Made by a program: the position numbers and the translations under genes. From Bacteroidota bacterium (GTDB lineage: Bacteria > Bacteroidota > Bacteroidia > Chitinophagales > Chitinophagaceae): DNA of 9,641 bases. Location: assembly GCA_023390215.1 (NCBI GenBank), contig JAEWDG010000221.1, positions 1 to 9,641 on the forward strand, read 5' to 3'. The notes beneath the pieces are model-generated. The model did no database searches. It was given only the letters and a program-made list of their open reading frames with translations, and was not told the origin of the DNA. Position 1 is the stretch's first letter, and each line of letters begins with the position of its first letter. Shown one piece after another: positions 6,839-9,641 of this stretch.

Positions 6839-7801
6839 TCATTTCAGAAAATCTTTAATCAATTTAAAGTAAGATTCTTTTTCTTCAACCTGGGGATTGT
6901 GTCCGCTATGTTCGAACATCACGAATTTCGCCTGCGGGCAATAAGCTTTATATTTTACCTGCATCCAGGGAACTGCAACGCGGTCATATCTTCCCGCGAT
7001 GACGAGTATGGGCATTTTAAGTGAAGACAGTTGTTTGCGGTAATCGAAATTCCCGATCTCATTTCCTACGATAAAATCGCCATCTTTTCCAACCATCTGA
7101 TAATATAGACGCGTATTGAAGCGGTTAGGATAAGGCCTTGATGTTCCGCCCCCTGCCCTGAAATAATCGGGGTTATATGCATACAAAAATCCATAAGGCA
7201 CACGTCCATAGATCTCCTGATGCAATTCATCCTGCGAAATATAGCCCTGCTCTCTGATGGTCATTAAGGTATCCCATACTTCCGGATAATTTGTTCTTAT
7301 TTCATGGTTTGAGTTATCATCATTCGCCTGCCACATCACATAACTGTGAAATCCATTCGCAATGATAAGATGCGATACGCGATCAGGATGTTGGATAGCA
7401 TAGCCCTGGGCTACCACCGAACCATAGGAATGGCCAAGCAATGAAATTTTATCATAATGCATAGCGACCCGTAAACCCTCAAGGTCATCAATATCCCTTT
7501 GAATCGTATAATCCTTCACATCTTTTGCCGTATCTGATTTACCTCTTCCGAAGGCATCGAAATAAACCATCTGGATATTGCTGTTTACGGAAAGTGAATC
7601 CATTCCCCGGTAAGATAAATGAGAACCGCCCGGGCCGCCGGGAATTACGAACAGTGGATTTCCCCTGCCTACTGTTACCGTATAGATCTTAGCACCATTC
7701 ACTTCATAATATTTTCCATCTGTCCAGCTATCAGGAAATTTTTGTGCAACTGCCTGTGTGCATAAGCATACTGAAATGAAAAAAATGTACAGATGTTTCA
7801 T
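6839..7801 (-). CDS. Secreted alpha/beta hydrolase, prolyl-aminopeptidase-like (S33 type)
   Basis: The 320-residue product starts with a signal peptide, MKHLYIFFISVCLCTQAVAQ, with likely cleavage near residue 20, so it acts in the periplasm or outside. The fold is alpha/beta hydrolase: an oxyanion-hole motif PGGPGGSH at 54-61, DAFGRGKSD (82-90), the nucleophile elbow GHSYG with S125, an aspartate D273 in AGRYDRVAVP, and H301 in EHSGHNP. The triad Ser-Asp-His is complete. The GGPG loop and overall order suggest a proline iminopeptidase-like or related S33 enzyme, but the usual His before GGPG is Pro here, so peptidase activity and substrate are uncertain. ATG 7799-7801 is chosen because it begins the signal peptide and lies about 20 bases downstream of a perfect -7 box. 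Starts at 7843 or 7846 would put 14-15 odd residues before the signal peptide and lie upstream of that box. It is convergent with pntB and divergent from the RsmF-like gene. Confidence 0.9.
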   Translation of the reverse strand: MKHLYIFFISVCLCTQAVAQKFPDSWTDGKYYEVNGAKIYTVTVGRGNPLFVIPGGPGGSHLSYRGMDSLSVNSNIQMVYFDAFGRGKSDTAKDVKDYTIQRDIDDLEGLRVAMHYDKISLLGHSYGSVVAQGYAIQHPDRVSHLIIANGFHSYVMWQANDDNSNHEIRTNYPEVWDTLMTIREQGYISQDELHQEIYGRVPYGFLYAYNPDYFRAGGGTSRPYPNRFNTRLYYQMVGKDGDFIVGNEIGNFDYRKQLSSLKMPILVIAGRYDRVAVPWMQVKYKAYCPQAKFVMFEHSGHNPQVEEKESYFKLIKDFLK

Positions 7802-7815
7802 GCGTTGTATTTTTG
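7785..7815 (+). promoter_or_regulatory. Candidate promoter of the RsmF-like gene
   Basis: TATTTTTG at 7808-7815 matches TAnnTTTG exactly. An ATG trinucleotide at 7785-7787, two of three bases matching the TTG -33 element, lies 20 bases upstream, inside the hydrolase signal-peptide codons. Initiation near 7818 would leave a leader of about 17 bases before TTG 7835. Confidence 0.5.
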
Positions 7816-7830
7816 AGGAGATCAAAAATA
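7808..7830. repeat. Perfect 9-bp inverted repeat carrying two opposed -7 boxes
   Basis: TATTTTTGA (7808-7816) and TCAAAAATA (7822-7830) are exact reverse complements separated by GGAGA. The left arm contains the plus-strand -7 box and the right arm the minus-strand -7 box. The element occupies most of the 33-base gap between two divergent genes. It could equally be an operator for a dimeric repressor. Confidence 0.75.
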
Positions 7831-7854
7831 AGTCTTGCCACATCAATTTCCCAG
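7823..7854 (-). promoter_or_regulatory. Candidate promoter of the secreted hydrolase
   Basis: On the minus strand TATTTTTG (plus-strand 7823-7830) is an exact TAnnTTTG box. A CTG (plus-strand 7852-7854), two of three bases matching the TTG -33 element, lies 21 bases upstream, within the RsmF-like coding region. Initiation near 7820 gives a leader of roughly 19 bases before ATG 7801. Confidence 0.5.
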
Positions 7855-9190
7855 CGGTTTTATCGAATCCCTCCGCGGATTAAAAGGTTTTAGCGAAGTT
7901 TCATTTATTCATGCACATGAAATGGATGACGCGCCTGTTTCCATTCGTTTTAATCCTAATAAAAATTGGAAAAGCAGAAATGCGTATTTTCCGCTGCAGG
8001 CAGTTGCCTGGTGTGAAAATGCTTTTTATCTGCCTGAACGCCCATCGTTTACCTCAGACCCTTTGTTTCATGCCGGCGCTTATTATGTGCAGGAGGCGAG
8101 CAGTATGTTTTTACATCATGTATTGAAGCAAATTAATGCAGATAACCCCGGGAAATTTTTGGTCGATCTTTGCGCAGCACCCGGCGGAAAATCAACTTTA
8201 ATACAAGGATTGATCGATGAATCCAGTTTGCTGGTAAGTAATGAGATCATTAAAACGAGGGTCGGAATATTACAGGAAAATCTCACCAAGTGGGGAGCGA
8301 TGAACTGCATCGTCACTCAAAATGATCCCAAAGATTTCGGAAGACTCGAAGGCTGGTTCGATTACCTGATCGTTGATGCGCCCTGCAGCGGGAGTGGATT
8401 ATTCAGAAAAGATCCCGGTGCAATGCGTCACTGGAGCGAGTCGCAGGTAGAACATTGCAGTTTACGGCAGAAAAGAATCCTGGAAGACAGCATTGACTGT
8501 TTAAAAGAAAATGGATATCTGATCTTTTCAACCTGTTCTTATTCTTTTATTGAAGATGAAGCGGTGATGAACTGGCTTGTTGAACAGGGATTTGAATCGC
8601 AAAGAATCGATATCGATCCCGGTTGGGGAATTGTTGAAACTGCTGAAAATAATACCTGGGGATACCGGTTCTATCCGGATCGATTAAAGGGAGAAGGTTT
8701 TTTTATTGCTGTATTCAGAAATACAAGACAGCCTGTTCATACTTTGCTTCATAATAAATCCGCGGAGTGGATTTCAAAAAAACAACAGGCACGGTTAGAT
8801 GCATTTATCTCCAACATTCATGCATATGAAGTTTTTTCCCATAATGAAACAATGTTCGCTTTGCATCCGCATCATAAAAATATTTTGGAATCGCTGATGG
8901 GAAGCTTATATATTAAACAGGCGGGAACGGAACTGGGTGAATTTTCACGTAAAGATTTCATACCGGCGCACGCGCTTGCGATGAGCCAGCTGTTAGCACC
9001 CATAACAGAAGTGATTGAACTGAACCTGGAAGAATCCCTGCAATATCTGAGAAGGGCCGATCTTGCCGTAGAGGGAAAACAGGGCTGGTCGCTGATGACA
9101 TTCGAAGGTCTTGCATTGGGGTGGGCTAAGATCCTGCCTAATCGACTGAATAACTATTATCCAAAGGAGTGGCGCATTCTTAACAAGTAG
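7835..9190 (+). CDS. rsmF: RsmF/RsmB-family rRNA cytosine-C5 methyltransferase
   Basis: This is a SAM-dependent RNA m5C methyltransferase, acting in the cytoplasm on rRNA or tRNA. The 451-residue product shows FHAGAYYVQEASSM (78-91), a typical lead-in of the family. The SAM loop is VDLCAAPGGKS (110-120). Motif IV, DYLIVDAPCSGSGLF (176-190), has the release cysteine C184. Motif VI, FSTCSYS (231-237), has the nucleophile C234. GEGFF (286-290) closes the catalytic fold. The C-terminal part, about 300-451, with LGEFSRKDFIPAHALA and a final GLALGWAKILPNRLNNYYP stretch, resembles the extra RNA-binding (PUA-like) region of RsmF. Target specificity (E. coli RsmF modifies 16S C1407) is inferred from architecture only. 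The start is TTG at 7835: an in-frame TAA at 7829-7831 blocks anything longer, and the first ATG would lose 29 residues. Confidence 0.9.
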   Translation: MPHQFPSGFIESLRGLKGFSEVSFIHAHEMDDAPVSIRFNPNKNWKSRNAYFPLQAVAWCENAFYLPERPSFTSDPLFHAGAYYVQEASSMFLHHVLKQINADNPGKFLVDLCAAPGGKSTLIQGLIDESSLLVSNEIIKTRVGILQENLTKWGAMNCIVTQNDPKDFGRLEGWFDYLIVDAPCSGSGLFRKDPGAMRHWSESQVEHCSLRQKRILEDSIDCLKENGYLIFSTCSYSFIEDEAVMNWLVEQGFESQRIDIDPGWGIVETAENNTWGYRFYPDRLKGEGFFIAVFRNTRQPVHTLLHNKSAEWISKKQQARLDAFISNIHAYEVFSHNETMFALHPHHKNILESLMGSLYIKQAGTELGEFSRKDFIPAHALAMSQLLAPITEVIELNLEESLQYLRRADLAVEGKQGWSLMTFEGLALGWAKILPNRLNNYYPKEWRILNK

Positions 9191-9216
9191 GCGCCGGAGA
9201 ACCGGTATATTTTCCA

Positions 9217-9224
9217 CATCTTTG
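9217..9224 (+). promoter_or_regulatory. Possible -7 box of the LysM gene
   Basis: CATCTTTG differs from TAnnTTTG only in its first base and ends 18 bases before the ATG at 9243, in a 52-base gap. No clear TTG -33 element lies 17-23 bases upstream. A small CCGG-AGAA-CCGG hairpin at 9194-9205 followed by TATATTTT might end the RsmF-like transcript, but the stem is only 4-5 bp. Confidence 0.35.
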
Positions 9225-9242
9225 CACCGACAATTCTTTGCT

Positions 9243-9641
9243 ATGAAAAATTTGTTGATTGTCTTTTTTATCTGTCCTCTTTTCGCGCTGGCGCAGAAAA
9301 CGCATACAGTGCAACCCAAAGAAACACTGTATTCTCTGGCCAGGAAATACAATGTGCATCCGCGCGAGCTCGCAGCTTATAATAATATACCTGTAACGAC
9401 AAGTCTTTCGGTTGGCCAGGTGATCAGGATCCCCGCGAAAACAACTATGGATCCGCTGCCTCCTGCAAATGAGGCGCCTAAAACTACCGCTGATCCTGTG
9501 GTGAAGGAAGAAAAGAAAGCACAGCCGGTTGCGACATCAAAAAAAGCAGATAAAGGCAAATACCCGGTTTATCATAAAGTGGAGAAAAAAGAAACGCTGT
9601 ATCATATCAGCAAGTTATATCCGGATATAACCATCGCGGAT
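9243..9641 (+). CDS. Secreted LysM-domain protein, 3' end cut off by window edge
   Basis: The visible 133 codons start with a signal peptide, MKNLLIVFFICPLFALAQ, with a probable type I site ALA|Q after residue 17. The first LysM domain covers about residues 20-65: HTVQPKETLYSLARKYNV, then ELAAYNNI and LSVGQVIRIP. A Pro/Lys/Ala-rich low-complexity linker spans 66-107. A second LysM starts at about 109 (YHKVEKKETLYHISKLYP) and is cut by the window edge. LysM modules bind N-acetylglucosamine-containing glycans such as peptidoglycan, so an envelope role is likely. Whether a catalytic domain (peptidase, amidase) or a periplasmic-binding-protein-like domain follows cannot be seen. The ATG is placed by the signal peptide; the preceding gene ends 52 bases upstream on the same strand. 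Confidence 0.9.
   Translation, partial: MKNLLIVFFICPLFALAQKTHTVQPKETLYSLARKYNVHPRELAAYNNIPVTTSLSVGQVIRIPAKTTMDPLPPANEAPKTTADPVVKEEKKAQPVATSKKADKGKYPVYHKVEKKETLYHISKLYPDITIAD

Noticed and set aside
6839..7846. Longer hydrolase start at 7843 or 7846
   Set aside because: It would place 14-15 residues before a clean signal peptide and lies upstream of the perfect -7 box that should drive the gene.
9194..9205. CCGG-AGAA-CCGG hairpin after the RsmF-like gene
   Set aside because: The stem is only 4-5 bp and the following T-run is interrupted, too weak to call a terminator.

Overview
The window looks like ordinary chromosomal DNA from a member of the Bacteroidota, most likely a Chitinophagaceae-type relative. 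The basis is: perfect or near-perfect TAnnTTTG promoter boxes close to start codons; an almost complete lack of Shine-Dalgarno sequences; a Bacteroidota-style MnmA (GCCNVD and CVMCN blocks); a three-piece transhydrogenase; a lipoprotein; and several non-ATG starts. Genus cannot be read from the sequence. I see no tRNA, rRNA, CRISPR array, insertion sequence or phage gene. The longest gap between genes is about 136 bases.

Layout. Minus strand, 1-1712: a truncated lipoprotein gene of unknown function sits downstream of mnmA (tRNA 2-thiouridylase), and the two are probably co-transcribed from a promoter abutting the mnmA start. Plus strand, 1849-6838: a tight six-gene cluster thyA, folA, a class I SAM methyltransferase, pntAA, pntAB, pntB. 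Gaps are 2, 2, 30, 9 and 9 bases with the starts chosen here. Minus strand, 6839-7801: a secreted alpha/beta hydrolase of the prolyl-aminopeptidase type, whose stop codon directly touches that of pntB. Plus strand, 7835-9190: an RsmF-like rRNA cytosine-C5 methyltransferase, divergent from the hydrolase across only 33 bases. Plus strand, 9243 to the end: the 5' part of a secreted LysM protein.

How the genes fit together. ThyA turns methylene-tetrahydrofolate into dihydrofolate while making dTMP. FolA reduces dihydrofolate back using NADPH. The proton-translocating transhydrogenase (PntAA/PntAB/PntB) makes NADPH from NADH. The cluster therefore places a consumer and a producer of NADPH in apparent co-transcription with a methyltransferase of unknown substrate. 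MnmA and the RsmF-like enzyme are both RNA-modification housekeeping functions.

Most notable points: a perfect 9-bp inverted repeat at 7808-7830 whose two arms are each a consensus -7 box for opposite-facing genes; the thyA-folA-methyltransferase-pnt arrangement; and an apparent relocation of the proton-channel histidine from PntB to PntAB compared with E. coli. I did not find a clearly new multi-gene system; most of the window is housekeeping.
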